Below the pieces are notes generated by a model. The model was not told the DNA's origin. It did not search any database and was given only the letters and a program-made list of their open reading frames with translations. DNA of 64,000 bases. Source: Synechococcus sp. J7-Johnson. GTDB taxonomy: Bacteria; Cyanobacteriota; Cyanobacteriia; PCC-6307; Cyanobiaceae. Position 1 is the first letter of the stretch; each line of letters starts with the position of its first letter. Below, piece by piece: positions 24,077-32,582 of this stretch. Where the stretch lies: the NCBI RefSeq assembly GCF_024345795.1, contig NZ_JAGQBU010000007.1, positions 1 through 64,000 on the forward strand, read 5' to 3'. The position numbers were made by a program, and so were the translations under genes.

Positions 24077-25986
24077 TGCGGCTCGATCCCCAGCTGCCGC
24101 CGGGCCCGGTGGCTGACGCCTGGAGCCGGTGCCGTCAGGATTTAGCGCTGATTGCGCCGGCGAATCGGAGCCATTTCAGGCTGCTGGTGGTGGGCAGTGG
24201 CCTGGCGGGCGCATCCGCCGCCGCCAGCCTGGCTGAGCAGGGCTTTCACGTGCGGCTGATCACCTACCACGACAGCCCCAGAAGGGCCCATTCGGTGGCG
24301 GCCCAGGGGGGCATCAACGCAGCCCGCAACTATCAGAACGACGGCGACAGCGTTGAGCGGCTGTTCCGCGACACAGTTCGGGGCGGTGATTTCAGGGCGC
24401 GCGAGGCCGGCTGTCACCGACTGGCTGAGATCAGCGGTTCGATCATCGATCAGTGCGTGGCCCTGGGGGTCCCCTTCGCCCGTGAATACGGCGGAACCCT
24501 CTCCAACCGCAGCTTCGGTGGCTCCCAGGTGAGCCGTACGTTTTACGCCCGCGGTCAGACGGGCCAGCAGCTGCTCTACGCCGTGGTCCAGGCCCTGCTG
24601 CGGCAGGTGGAGGCTGGCCGGGTGGAGCTCTGCCCCCAGCGGGATCTGCTCGATCTGATCACCCACGAGGGCGTGGCCCGCGGCGCCATCTGCCGCCACC
24701 GGCTCAGCGGTGCCCTCGAGACCCACACGGCCCATGTGGTGCTGCTGGCCAGCGGCGGCTACAGCAACGTGTTCCACCGCTCCACCAACGCTGTGCGCTC
24801 CAACGCCAGCGCCCTCTGGCGCGCCCATCGCCGCGGTGCCCTGATGGCGAACCCTTGCTTCACCCAGATTCACCCCACCTGCATTCCCAGCGGCGATCCC
24901 GACCAGAGCAAGCTCACCTTGATGAGCGAAAGCCTGCGCAACGACGGGAGGGTCTGGCTGCCGCGGCAGCCGGGGGATCAGCGACGGCCTGATCAGGTAC
25001 CGGAGGCTGAGCGGGATTACTTCCTCGAGCGGCTCTACCCCAGCTACGGAAACATGGTTCCCCGCGATGTGGCCTCCAGGCGCGCCCGCGAGCTCTGCGG
25101 GGCCGGCCATGGGGTGGGGCCGGCCGGCCGCTCGATCTATCTGGATTTCAACGAGGCGATCGAGCGCCAGGGACGCGCCGTGATTGAAGCCCGCTACGGC
25201 AACCTCTTCGCGATGTACGAGCGCATCACCGGAGCCGACCCCTACCGGGAGCCGATGCGCATCTATCCAGCTCCTCACTACACGATGGGTGGCCTTTGGG
25301 TGGACTACCACCTGATGAGCACGATCCCGGGCCTGTTCGTGCTGGGGGAGGCGAACTTCTCCGAGCACGGCGCCAACCGGCTCGGTGCCAGCGCCCTGAT
25401 GCAGGGTCTGGCCGATGGCTTGTTCATCGCCCCAGCCACCGTGCCGGCCTGGCTGGCCGAGCATCAGCACCCCGTGATCGACCGCGACCACCCCGCCTGC
25501 CGTGCGGCCTTGGAGGGCGTGCGGCAGCGCATCACCCGACTGCGGTCCAGCAGCGGCGCCCAGCCGGCGGAAGCGCTGCGCCGTCAATTGGGGGCCCTGC
25601 TGATCGAGAGCTGCGGCATCAGCCGCTCGGCCGCTGGTCTGCGCTCGGGGCTGGCAGAGGTGGCAGCTCTGCGGGCAAGCTTCGATCAGGACCTGCTGCT
25701 CCCCGATCCCGGCACACCCCTGGATCCAGAGCTGGAGAAGGCCCTGCAGCTGGAGGATTACCTCGAGCTGGCTGATCTGATGCTGCGCGATGCCCTGGCG
25801 CGAGAGGAGTCGTGCGGGGCCCATTTCCGCGAGGAGCACCAGAGCGAGAGCGGCGAGGCCCTGCGTCGCGACGCCGAGTTCAGCCACATCGCGGCCTGGG
25901 AATGGCGGGCTGATGGCACACCCATCCGCCACCAGGAACAGCTGCACTTCCGTCTGATCAGCCCCACGGCTCGCAGTTACCGATGA
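24076..25986 (+). CDS. sdhA: Succinate dehydrogenase flavoprotein subunit
   Basis: Oxidises succinate with covalently bound FAD and passes electrons to SdhB. 636 residues: dinucleotide motif VVGSGLAGASAAASLAEQG, FAD-linking His in HSVAAQGGINAARN, substrate-binding FTQIHPTCIP, HYTMGGLWVDYH and EANFSEHGANRLGASALMQG. The C-terminal helical domain is long, as in the class with one cytochrome subunit. It overlaps sdhC by one base and sdhB by four. Confidence 0.95.
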   Translation: MRLDPQLPPGPVADAWSRCRQDLALIAPANRSHFRLLVVGSGLAGASAAASLAEQGFHVRLITYHDSPRRAHSVAAQGGINAARNYQNDGDSVERLFRDTVRGGDFRAREAGCHRLAEISGSIIDQCVALGVPFAREYGGTLSNRSFGGSQVSRTFYARGQTGQQLLYAVVQALLRQVEAGRVELCPQRDLLDLITHEGVARGAICRHRLSGALETHTAHVVLLASGGYSNVFHRSTNAVRSNASALWRAHRRGALMANPCFTQIHPTCIPSGDPDQSKLTLMSESLRNDGRVWLPRQPGDQRRPDQVPEAERDYFLERLYPSYGNMVPRDVASRRARELCGAGHGVGPAGRSIYLDFNEAIERQGRAVIEARYGNLFAMYERITGADPYREPMRIYPAPHYTMGGLWVDYHLMSTIPGLFVLGEANFSEHGANRLGASALMQGLADGLFIAPATVPAWLAEHQHPVIDRDHPACRAALEGVRQRITRLRSSSGAQPAEALRRQLGALLIESCGISRSAAGLRSGLAEVAALRASFDQDLLLPDPGTPLDPELEKALQLEDYLELADLMLRDALAREESCGAHFREEHQSESGEALRRDAEFSHIAAWEWRADGTPIRHQEQLHFRLISPTARSYR

Positions 25987-26729
25987 GCGGTCCTTCCAGC
26001 CTCAGCCTCACCCTTCGAATCTGGCGTCAGCGCCGGGACGAGCCCAGCGGACACATCCTCGACCATCTTCTCACGGACCTGAGCCCGGATCTCTCCCTGC
26101 TGGAGGCCCTTGATCGCCTCAACCAGCAGCTGCTGCTGGCGGGCGAGCGGCCGGTGTACTTCGATCACGACTGCCGTGAGGGCATCTGCGGGTCCTGCGG
26201 ATTCATGATCAATGGCCAGGCCCACGGGCCCCGGAGCGGCACGACTGTTTGCCAGCTTTACCTGCGTGACTTCAGCGATGGCCAGGTTCTCACTCTCGAG
26301 CCGTGGCGGGCTCGGGCCTTCCCCCTGATCCAGGATCTGGCGGTCGATCGCTCCTCCCTCGATCGGCTGCTGATGGCCGGGGGGTATGTGTCGGTGAACA
26401 TCGGCAGCGCCCCGGAGGCCAATGCCCTGCCGGTCGGCCTGGATCAGGCCGCCCAGTCCTTCGACGCCGCCAGCTGCATCGGCTGTGGGGCCTGCGTGGC
26501 AGCCTGCCCCAATGCGTCGGCCAGCCTGTTCGTGGCGGCTAAGCTGGCCCATCTCGAGCTCCTGCCCCAGGGCAAGCCGGAAGCTCCCCGGCGCTCCAGA
26601 CGGATGCGCCAACGCATGGAGACAGAGGGCTTCGGAGCCTGCGGCAACCAGCTGGAGTGCTCGGCGGTCTGCCCGAAGGAGATTCCTTCCAGCCTGATCA
26701 GCCGGATGAACCGCGAGGCCAGCGATTGA
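25983..26729 (+). CDS. sdhB: Succinate dehydrogenase iron-sulfur subunit
   Basis: 248 residues carrying three clusters: [2Fe-2S] in CREGICGSCGFMINGQ with a fourth Cys in TTVCQLY, [4Fe-4S] in CIGCGACVAACPN, and [3Fe-4S] in GACGNQLECSAVCPKEIP. Electrons pass from SdhA to the SdhC heme and quinone. The last gene of the sdhCAB operon; its last 32 bases overlap a convergent ChlH-like fragment. Confidence 0.95.
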   Translation: MSGPSSLSLTLRIWRQRRDEPSGHILDHLLTDLSPDLSLLEALDRLNQQLLLAGERPVYFDHDCREGICGSCGFMINGQAHGPRSGTTVCQLYLRDFSDGQVLTLEPWRARAFPLIQDLAVDRSSLDRLLMAGGYVSVNIGSAPEANALPVGLDQAAQSFDAASCIGCGACVAACPNASASLFVAAKLAHLELLPQGKPEAPRRSRRMRQRMETEGFGACGNQLECSAVCPKEIPSSLISRMNREASD

Positions 26730-27129
26730 AAAACCAGGGGGTGACCGCCCTATCCGGCTGGGTGTGGGGATGGATGCGGCGAAGGGCCTTCTGATGCGGC
26801 TCGGCGGCCCGGACGTCGATCGCAACCTTCAGGATTGGGCCATGGGGCAGCACCATCAGCTCCAGCGCCGATTCGAACACCAGGCGGGTGGGGATCCCGG
26901 CGATGCGTGGCCGCAGCCATTCGACCTGGTCGTCGTCGAAGATCAGGCTGGCGAACAGAACCTGTGCGCCCTGGAGCGCCGCTTCCACCTCGGCTGGCCG
27001 GCCTGCCAGATCCTGATCGCTGAAAATGCGGATCTCCAGCGCCGGAGACCGGCCCATCGCCGCCTCTGCTGCATGTCGATAAAGGCCGGCGTTGAAAGAC
27101 TCGAGCTGGCCGAGCTGAACTTCTGTCAA
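26698..27129 (-). pseudogene. Remnant of a magnesium-chelatase H (ChlH/BchH) gene, N-terminal piece only
   Basis: The first 90 residues match the N-terminal domain of ChlH/BchH (DUF3479): ESFNAGLYRHAAEAA, LEIRIFSDQDL, LFASLIFDDDQVEWLRPRI and TRLVFESALELM. Full ChlH proteins exceed 1,200 residues. Here the reading frame leaves homology after ELM and ends within 50 residues against sdhB. Only a weak TTG start is present at 27129. This looks like a truncated gene copy left after a rearrangement, although a short functional domain protein cannot be excluded. Confidence 0.6.
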
Positions 27130-27156
27130 ACCACGAGCCGGTGATCGAGCTTCCGC

Positions 27157-27969
27157 TCAGACTGCCGCCAGGGCTTGGGTGATCACCTCGAACCTGGTCA
27201 GGTCGTGGGGGCCGAAGGAATGCAGGAACGGCACATCGCCGGCATCGCGGCCGCGGCCGATCAGCACCCGGCCGATCCGCGGGGTGTTGTAGCGGGCATC
27301 GAAGACGTGCCAGCCCCCCTCCAGATAGGCCTCGAACCAGGCGGAGAAATCGATCGGTTCCGGCCCGCGCGGCACCCCTGTGTATCCCACATAGCCGGTG
27401 CAGTAACGCGCCGGAATATTCAGGCTGCGGCAGAAGGCGATCGCCAGATGGGCGAAGTCGCGGCAGACACCCTGCCCCTCCTCCAGCACCTCGAGCGCGG
27501 TCTTGGTGGGGCGGGCCTGGCCCATGTCGAAGTGGATGCGGGTGTGCACCGAGTCGCAGATCGCCTGCACCTGTGGCCAACCCGCGGGGATCTCGCCAAA
27601 CAGGTCCCAGGCGGTCTGATCCAGCCGGTCGGTCTCGCAATAACGACTGGGGCGCAGGAACTGATAGGTCTCAGGTGGCAGGGCCTCCACGGGAACCGCA
27701 CTGAGATGGGGGAGCACCGGATCGGGCTTGCCGCTGCACTCCACCAACGCCCGCTGGCTCAGCTGGGTGTCACCTGCCAGGGCCACCAGGCAACAGCATC
27801 TATTACCGAACCCATCCACAAACTCCGTCACCGGTACGGCAGGGTTCGAGACCAGCGGATCGGCGGTAACCAGATCAACCCGGCGGCTGGTGTGGGGCTG
27901 CACCATCAGCAGCAGGGGTGTGGGCTGCTGACAGGCAACCGTCAGATCGCAGCCGACCGTGATCCTCAT
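27157..27969 (-). CDS. Transglutaminase-family protein, Ser at the expected His position
   Basis: 270 residues. An N-terminal beta region (CDLTVACQQPTPLLLMVQ) leads to the core GQGVCRDFAHLAIAFCRSLN with the nucleophilic Cys. The next conserved block reads PIDFSAWFEAYLEGGWHVFDARYNTPRIG, keeping the Asp but with Ser where the other family member in this window has the His of ELHAWAEVY. The end GRGRDAGDVPF is typical of this subfamily. Activity therefore needs proof; some relatives in this subfamily may share the change. Confidence 0.85.
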   Translation of the reverse strand: MRITVGCDLTVACQQPTPLLLMVQPHTSRRVDLVTADPLVSNPAVPVTEFVDGFGNRCCCLVALAGDTQLSQRALVECSGKPDPVLPHLSAVPVEALPPETYQFLRPSRYCETDRLDQTAWDLFGEIPAGWPQVQAICDSVHTRIHFDMGQARPTKTALEVLEEGQGVCRDFAHLAIAFCRSLNIPARYCTGYVGYTGVPRGPEPIDFSAWFEAYLEGGWHVFDARYNTPRIGRVLIGRGRDAGDVPFLHSFGPHDLTRFEVITQALAAV

Positions 27970-28499
27970 TGCGCTGTGGGGATACGACCCGGTCTTGAAT
28001 CTGCAAGGAGTCTGGCGATGGCCCCACGGTTGCGCGAGCCGATGTCAGGAGATGCGGCCCCAGACTTTCCGGTGCGGGGCCGATCGAGAGGTCCGATGGG
28101 AACTTCTGGGGATCTTGCGGCAGCCTTGCCCATCAAGGCCCCCTGCAGACTGCCTCTAAATTCTCAAAAAAGGACTGAGACCTCAGGCAGCAGGGGGATC
28201 GATTGATCTGAACTCCTCAAGCAGCTGGCATTAAACGGGAAAGACACGATCTCACACTGTCCCTGGTACTGGACGTCGCTCAAGAGGCGCGTTCTGCTCA
28301 TCCATCGCCAAGGATTGGCAGTACCACCGCCAACCGGAGCTGCACCTCATACATTGCACCGTTTCTGCCCTCACCCCAACGAGCGCAACTCGGTTACCCA
28401 TGTCAGCACTCGATCTCCGAAGGCCATCGACGCACCGGGCCAACGGTTGAGCGGTCGGGGGGTGGCCTGCACTGCCATGCTGGCCCAGGGGCAGGCGCC
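27970..28499. other. Intergenic, 530 bases, with a structured element
   Basis: No convincing gene. Open frames of about 60 codons on either strand overlap each other and lack ribosome-binding sites. A bulged stem-loop lies at 28139-28197. The remaining sequence is of ordinary composition and probably contains the promoter of pyrFE. Confidence 0.5.
28139..28197 (+). other. Bulged stem-loop, candidate RNA element
   Basis: CCCCCTG (28139-28145) pairs with CAGGGGG (28191-28197), and CTGCCT (28150-28155) pairs with AGGCAG (28185-28190). The left arm carries a 4-base bulge (CAGA). Inside, TCTCA (28162-28166) pairs with TGAGA (28176-28180), exposing the loop AAAAAGGAC. This gives 18 base pairs in three helices. 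It may be part of a pyrFE leader or a separate small RNA; the following bases are not a T-run, so it is not a standard terminator. Confidence 0.4.
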
Positions 28500-30053
28500 A
28501 TGAGCTTTTTCGTCAAACTCACCGAAGCGATGGCCAGCCGCCAGTCGCTGCTGATCACCGGCTTGGATCCCAATCCGGAGATGCTGCAGACCTGGACGCG
28601 CCACAACGCCGGCAGCGGTTCATTTCTGGCCCAGGCCCGCCGCTGGATCAAGGCGGTGATCGAGGCCACCTCCGACAACGTCTGCGCCTACAAACCGAGC
28701 CTGGGCTTCTACCAGGCCCTGGGGCCGATCGGCCTGGAGTTGCTGCGGGAGGTGCGCGAACTGGTGCCGCTGGAGCTGCCCCTGATCCTCGATGCCAAGC
28801 ACGGCGATCTCAACAGCTCCTCGGCCCTGGCCCACTACATCTTCCGCGACCTCGGCGTGGATGCGGTCACCCTCTCCCCTCTGGCGGGGCAGGACATCGC
28901 CGCCCCCTTCCTGCTCTATCCGGACCGGGCGGTGGTGCTCACCTGTCACAGCTCGAATCCCGGCGCCCGGGTGGTGCAGCACCATCCCAACGAGGACGAC
29001 CCGCTCTTCATCACGATCGTGCGCGAAACCCAGCTCTGGGGCACCCCGGAGCACCTGTTGCTGGAAGTGGGAACCAGCGATCCGGCCATTCTGGCGAGAG
29101 TGCGGAGGGAAGCACCAGAGCGTTTTCTGATCCTGCGCAGCCTCTGGGGGGAGGAAGAGCGGCTGGAGGCGTTGCTTCAGGCGGGTCTCAACGCTTCCGC
29201 CGATGGATTGCTGCTGCCCCTGCCCCAGCACCTGCTGGTGGAGGAGGGCATGGCGGCGGGCACCCAGGCCCTGCGAGAGCAGATCGAGACGATGCGGGCC
29301 AACTGGGATGGAGGAACTGCCGACCGCTGCGAGCTCTGGTTGCCCGCGCCCAGGGCAGCGGCGGCGGCAAGCAGCCTGCTCGACGCCAAGAGCCTTGAGC
29401 TGCAACGGCTGGAGGATCAGGACCTCGATGAGCAGCGGATCGATGAGCTGCTGGTGGATCTGTTCGACATCGGCTGCCTGCTCTTCGGTGAGTACGTGCA
29501 GGCTTCAGGTGCCGTCTTCAATTACTACATCGATCTGCGCCGGATCATCTCCGATCCGAATCTGTTTCACCGGGTGCTGCATGCCTATGCGCAGCCACTG
29601 GCCCGCCTTCAGTTCGATCGAATCGCCGGCATTCCCTACGGATCCCTGCCGACGGCCACGGGGCTGTCACTGCAGCTGCATGTGCCCTTGATCTATCCGC
29701 GCAAGGAGGTCAAGGCCCATGGGGCCCGGCGCCTGATCGAGGGGGATTTCGAGGAGGGCGAAACCGTCGTCATCGTCGATGACATCCTGATCACAGGCGG
29801 AAGCGTGCTGGAGGGCATCGCCAAGCTGGAGTCGTCGGGGCTGAAGGTGCGCGACGTGGTGGTGTTCATCGACCACGGGGGTCAGGCTGTCTCTCGTCTG
29901 GCCGCTGAGGGCTACACCTGCCATGCGGTGGTGGGCATTGAGCGGATCACCGCTGTCCTGCGCGCAGCTGGGCGCCTCAGCCAGGAACAGGCCGACCTGC
30001 TGGCGGAACACACTACGGCAGCCCCTGCCCCAGCCACACAGGCCAAGGTCTGA
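28500..30053 (+). CDS. pyrFE: Fused orotidine-5'-phosphate decarboxylase / orotate phosphoribosyltransferase
   Basis: Catalyses the last two steps to UMP in one 517-residue chain. The PyrF half (about 1-270) has the type-2 decarboxylase motif ILDAKHGD and ITGLDPNPEM. The PyrE half (about 300-500) carries the PRPP loop VVIVDDILITGGSVLEG plus FNYYIDLRRI and IPYGSLPTATGLSL. The PyrF-first order is opposite to the animal fusion. The gene stands alone on its strand; the convergent pyrC beyond the antiporter is from the same pathway. Confidence 0.94.
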   Translation: MSFFVKLTEAMASRQSLLITGLDPNPEMLQTWTRHNAGSGSFLAQARRWIKAVIEATSDNVCAYKPSLGFYQALGPIGLELLREVRELVPLELPLILDAKHGDLNSSSALAHYIFRDLGVDAVTLSPLAGQDIAAPFLLYPDRAVVLTCHSSNPGARVVQHHPNEDDPLFITIVRETQLWGTPEHLLLEVGTSDPAILARVRREAPERFLILRSLWGEEERLEALLQAGLNASADGLLLPLPQHLLVEEGMAAGTQALREQIETMRANWDGGTADRCELWLPAPRAAAAASSLLDAKSLELQRLEDQDLDEQRIDELLVDLFDIGCLLFGEYVQASGAVFNYYIDLRRIISDPNLFHRVLHAYAQPLARLQFDRIAGIPYGSLPTATGLSLQLHVPLIYPRKEVKAHGARRLIEGDFEEGETVVIVDDILITGGSVLEGIAKLESSGLKVRDVVVFIDHGGQAVSRLAAEGYTCHAVVGIERITAVLRAAGRLSQEQADLLAEHTTAAPAPATQAKV

Positions 30054-30088
30054 TACCACTATCAAAATTACTTGCCACTGATCAGCGG

Positions 30089-31462
30089 ATGCTCCACTCA
30101 CCAACGTTCTTCCAGCTTCTGGCCTCCGTTTCCTCGGATCAGGCGAATGCCCTGGACCTCCCCATCCAGGCTCAGCTGTTGTTCATCGGGATTCTGTTTC
30201 TTGGAACCCTGGCCATTAGCCGCTTCTCTCCAAAGATCGGTATACCCGCCATCCTGGGAGTGCTGCTGCTGGGCCTGTCGATCAACGTAAGCAGCCTCGA
30301 CATAACCCATGCCCAGGCGGCAAACTTTCAGATGCTCGGATTGGCACTACTGTTGTTCTATGCCGGGCTTAAGACTGATCTGGCGGCGATCAGAGGATTC
30401 TTCGAATACGGAATCATGCTCGCCGTTGGTGGTGTGGTGATTTCTTCATTGTTGTTGGGTGGGATGATCTGGCTTGTAGGTTCTCCTTACGCCAGCACCA
30501 TCAGCATGGGGCGAATCGAAGCCATTCCTCTGGGTGCGGCGATGCTGGTCGCCGCCTGCCTTGGCTCCACCGACGCGGGAGCCACCTTGAGCGTGTTGCG
30601 ATCGGTGCGGCGCAAGGTTCCCATGCGACTTCAGCACCTGCTGGAATTTGAATCCTCTGTGAATGATCCCTCTGCTCTGCTCTTCTACGGGCTGGTGGTG
30701 GGCATCTTTGTCAGCGCCGGTGCTGCCGCCGGAACCTACAGCCTGGAGAGCACGGTGCTCACCCAGGTCAAGATCTTTCTGCAGCAGATTGGCATCGGCC
30801 TGATGGTGGGCTTTGTGTTCGGTTACATGGCCCGTTTTGTGATCAATTATCTGGTGGAGGATCGCGCCCAGCTGCTTGTCGTGGCTGTCTCGATCGCCTT
30901 TGTCGTCTATGGCGTCACAACACTTCTTGGGGGTTCAGGATTTATCGCCATCTATGTGAACGGACTGTTTCTCACCAACACCGTCTATCGCTCGCCTGAG
31001 ATCAATCACATCACCATCCAGGAGGTCCTTCTTCCCTTCAATACAATGACGGAGATCGCGATCTTCCTGGTCTTCGGTCTTCTGGTCTACCCCCCCGATC
31101 TGATCGATGCACTGCCGATCGGCATTCTTGCGGCATTGGGTCTGATGCTCGTGGCACGACCCATTAGTGTGCTGATATTTCAGCCTTTCTCACCCTTCAG
31201 CATCAAGGAATCGTTATTGGTGTCGTGGTGCGGTCTTCGCGGCGCTGTTCCCCTCGCTCTCGCCCACGATCTCAGCCTGGCGATCCCCAGAATCCGGGGC
31301 ATCGATCAATCCATCGTCGCAGAACTCAGCCAGAACGCCCAGAGCATCATCTTCATCGTTGTGGTGATCAATCTATTCGTCCAGGGCATGAGCCTGCCCT
31401 ATCTGGCCCGTTTCCTCGGGCTGGTGCCTTCCTCCTCGGCCAGACCCGAGCTGATTTCCTAG
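30089..31462 (+). CDS. CPA1-type cation:proton antiporter
   Basis: 457 residues and about 12 helices. The ion-site motif ESSVNDPSALLFYG and the earlier LFYAGLKTDLAAI fit the CPA1/NhaP-like superfamily; WCGLRGAVPLALA is the conserved late helix. It exchanges Na+ or K+ for H+. There is no cytoplasmic TrkA-C tail. It begins 35 bases after pyrFE and its stop overlaps the convergent pyrC stop by 4 bases. The ion specificity cannot be read from the sequence. Confidence 0.88.
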   Translation: MLHSPTFFQLLASVSSDQANALDLPIQAQLLFIGILFLGTLAISRFSPKIGIPAILGVLLLGLSINVSSLDITHAQAANFQMLGLALLLFYAGLKTDLAAIRGFFEYGIMLAVGGVVISSLLLGGMIWLVGSPYASTISMGRIEAIPLGAAMLVAACLGSTDAGATLSVLRSVRRKVPMRLQHLLEFESSVNDPSALLFYGLVVGIFVSAGAAAGTYSLESTVLTQVKIFLQQIGIGLMVGFVFGYMARFVINYLVEDRAQLLVVAVSIAFVVYGVTTLLGGSGFIAIYVNGLFLTNTVYRSPEINHITIQEVLLPFNTMTEIAIFLVFGLLVYPPDLIDALPIGILAALGLMLVARPISVLIFQPFSPFSIKESLLVSWCGLRGAVPLALAHDLSLAIPRIRGIDQSIVAELSQNAQSIIFIVVVINLFVQGMSLPYLARFLGLVPSSSARPELIS

Positions 31463-32529
31463 CTGGATGGTGCCCTGATCTGCCAGGACAAGGTTTCGCC
31501 GGCCTGAAACGGCACCAGCGGCTGGAGCGAATCTCCCTCGCCCCCCAGCTCCAGCATCAGGGGAACCTGCAGGGGCTGGCGCACCAGTTCGATAGTGCCA
31601 CCATTTAGCGGCAGACCGTAGAAGCGGGGCCCGAACACCGAAGCGAAATCTTCCAGCCGCTCCAGGACACCCTCCTGCTCAAACACCTGTGCATAACTCT
31701 CGAGAGCGTGGGGCGCATTGAAGATGCCGGCGCAACCGCAGGCGGATTCCTTGGCGCTGCGGGTGTGTGGGGCTGAATCGGTGCCCAGGAAAAACTTCGG
31801 GTTGCCGGAGGTGGCGGCCCCCCGCAGGGCGATCCGGTGCAGTTCTCGCTTGGCCACCGGCAGGCAGTAGGCATCGGGACGCAGTCCGCCCAGGAACATG
31901 GCGTTGCGGTTGATCTGCAGGTGGTGAGGGGTGATCGTGGCGGCCAGGGTGGGCGCTCCTCCCTCAACGAAGGCCACGGCCTCGGCGGTGGTGATGTGCT
32001 CGAAGACCACCTTCAGACCCTGGTGACGCTCCAGCAGGGGTTGAAGGTGGCGCTCGATGAACACCGCTTCTCGATCGAACACATCCACTTCGGGGTCAGT
32101 CACCTCCCCGTGGATGAGCAGAGGCATGCCGATTCGCTCCATGGTCTCCAGCACAGGCGCAATGCGGGCCGGATCGCTCACCCCGGCCTCGGCATTGGTG
32201 GTGGCCCGGGCCGGATAGAGCTTGGCAGCTGTGAAGACACCGTCTGTGAAGCCGCGCTCCAGCTCACCAGGATCGATTGTGTCTGTCAGGTATGCCGTCA
32301 TCAGGGGCTCGAAGTCATCGCTTTGAACCACCGCCGAGAGGATGCGCTCGCGGTAGGCCGCTGCAGCCGCTGCCGTGGTGATCGGTGGCAGCAGGTTGGG
32401 CATCACGATCGCCCGACGGAACACGCGGGCCGTGCTGGGGGCCACGGCCCGCAGTATCGCCCCATCGCGCAGGTGTACATGCCAGTCGTCTGGTCGGCGT
32501 ATCAGCAGTCGGTCGGGAAGAGCCGCCAT
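31459..32529 (-). CDS. pyrC: Dihydroorotase (class II)
   Basis: Closes carbamoyl aspartate to dihydroorotate. About 356 residues: metal site in DDWHVHLRDG, the carboxylated-Lys region AAKLYPARATTN, HGEVTDPEVDVFDRE, FEHITTAEAV, PHHLQINRN and the catalytic Asp in LGTDSAPHT. The length and motifs are those of E. coli PyrC. ATG 32529 is preferred; 32553 adds eight residues. Its neighbour upstream is the K+ transporter, 53 bases away. Confidence 0.95.
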   Translation of the reverse strand: MAALPDRLLIRRPDDWHVHLRDGAILRAVAPSTARVFRRAIVMPNLLPPITTAAAAAAYRERILSAVVQSDDFEPLMTAYLTDTIDPGELERGFTDGVFTAAKLYPARATTNAEAGVSDPARIAPVLETMERIGMPLLIHGEVTDPEVDVFDREAVFIERHLQPLLERHQGLKVVFEHITTAEAVAFVEGGAPTLAATITPHHLQINRNAMFLGGLRPDAYCLPVAKRELHRIALRGAATSGNPKFFLGTDSAPHTRSAKESACGCAGIFNAPHALESYAQVFEQEGVLERLEDFASVFGPRFYGLPLNGGTIELVRQPLQVPLMLELGGEGDSLQPLVPFQAGETLSWQIRAPSS

Positions 32530-32582
32530 GAAACAGGTGCCACGCGCAGACAAGTCATTCTCCGCCCCGGCGGTCGACTTGC

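Noticed and set aside
24142-25947. A 601-codon open frame on the minus strand
   Set aside because: It is antisense to sdhA throughout, has a GC-driven amino-acid composition and no start signals. sdhA is clearly the real gene.
27437-27444. HIP1 palindromes (GCGATCGC), seen at least at 27437, 46529, 52879 and 62254
   Set aside because: Only about four copies in 64 kb, close to what GC content predicts. They are inside genes and do not form an array.
28205-28220. Yfr1-like sequence (actcctcaag)
   Set aside because: The Yfr1 core ACUCCUCACAC is not matched, and no flanking hairpins of that RNA are present.
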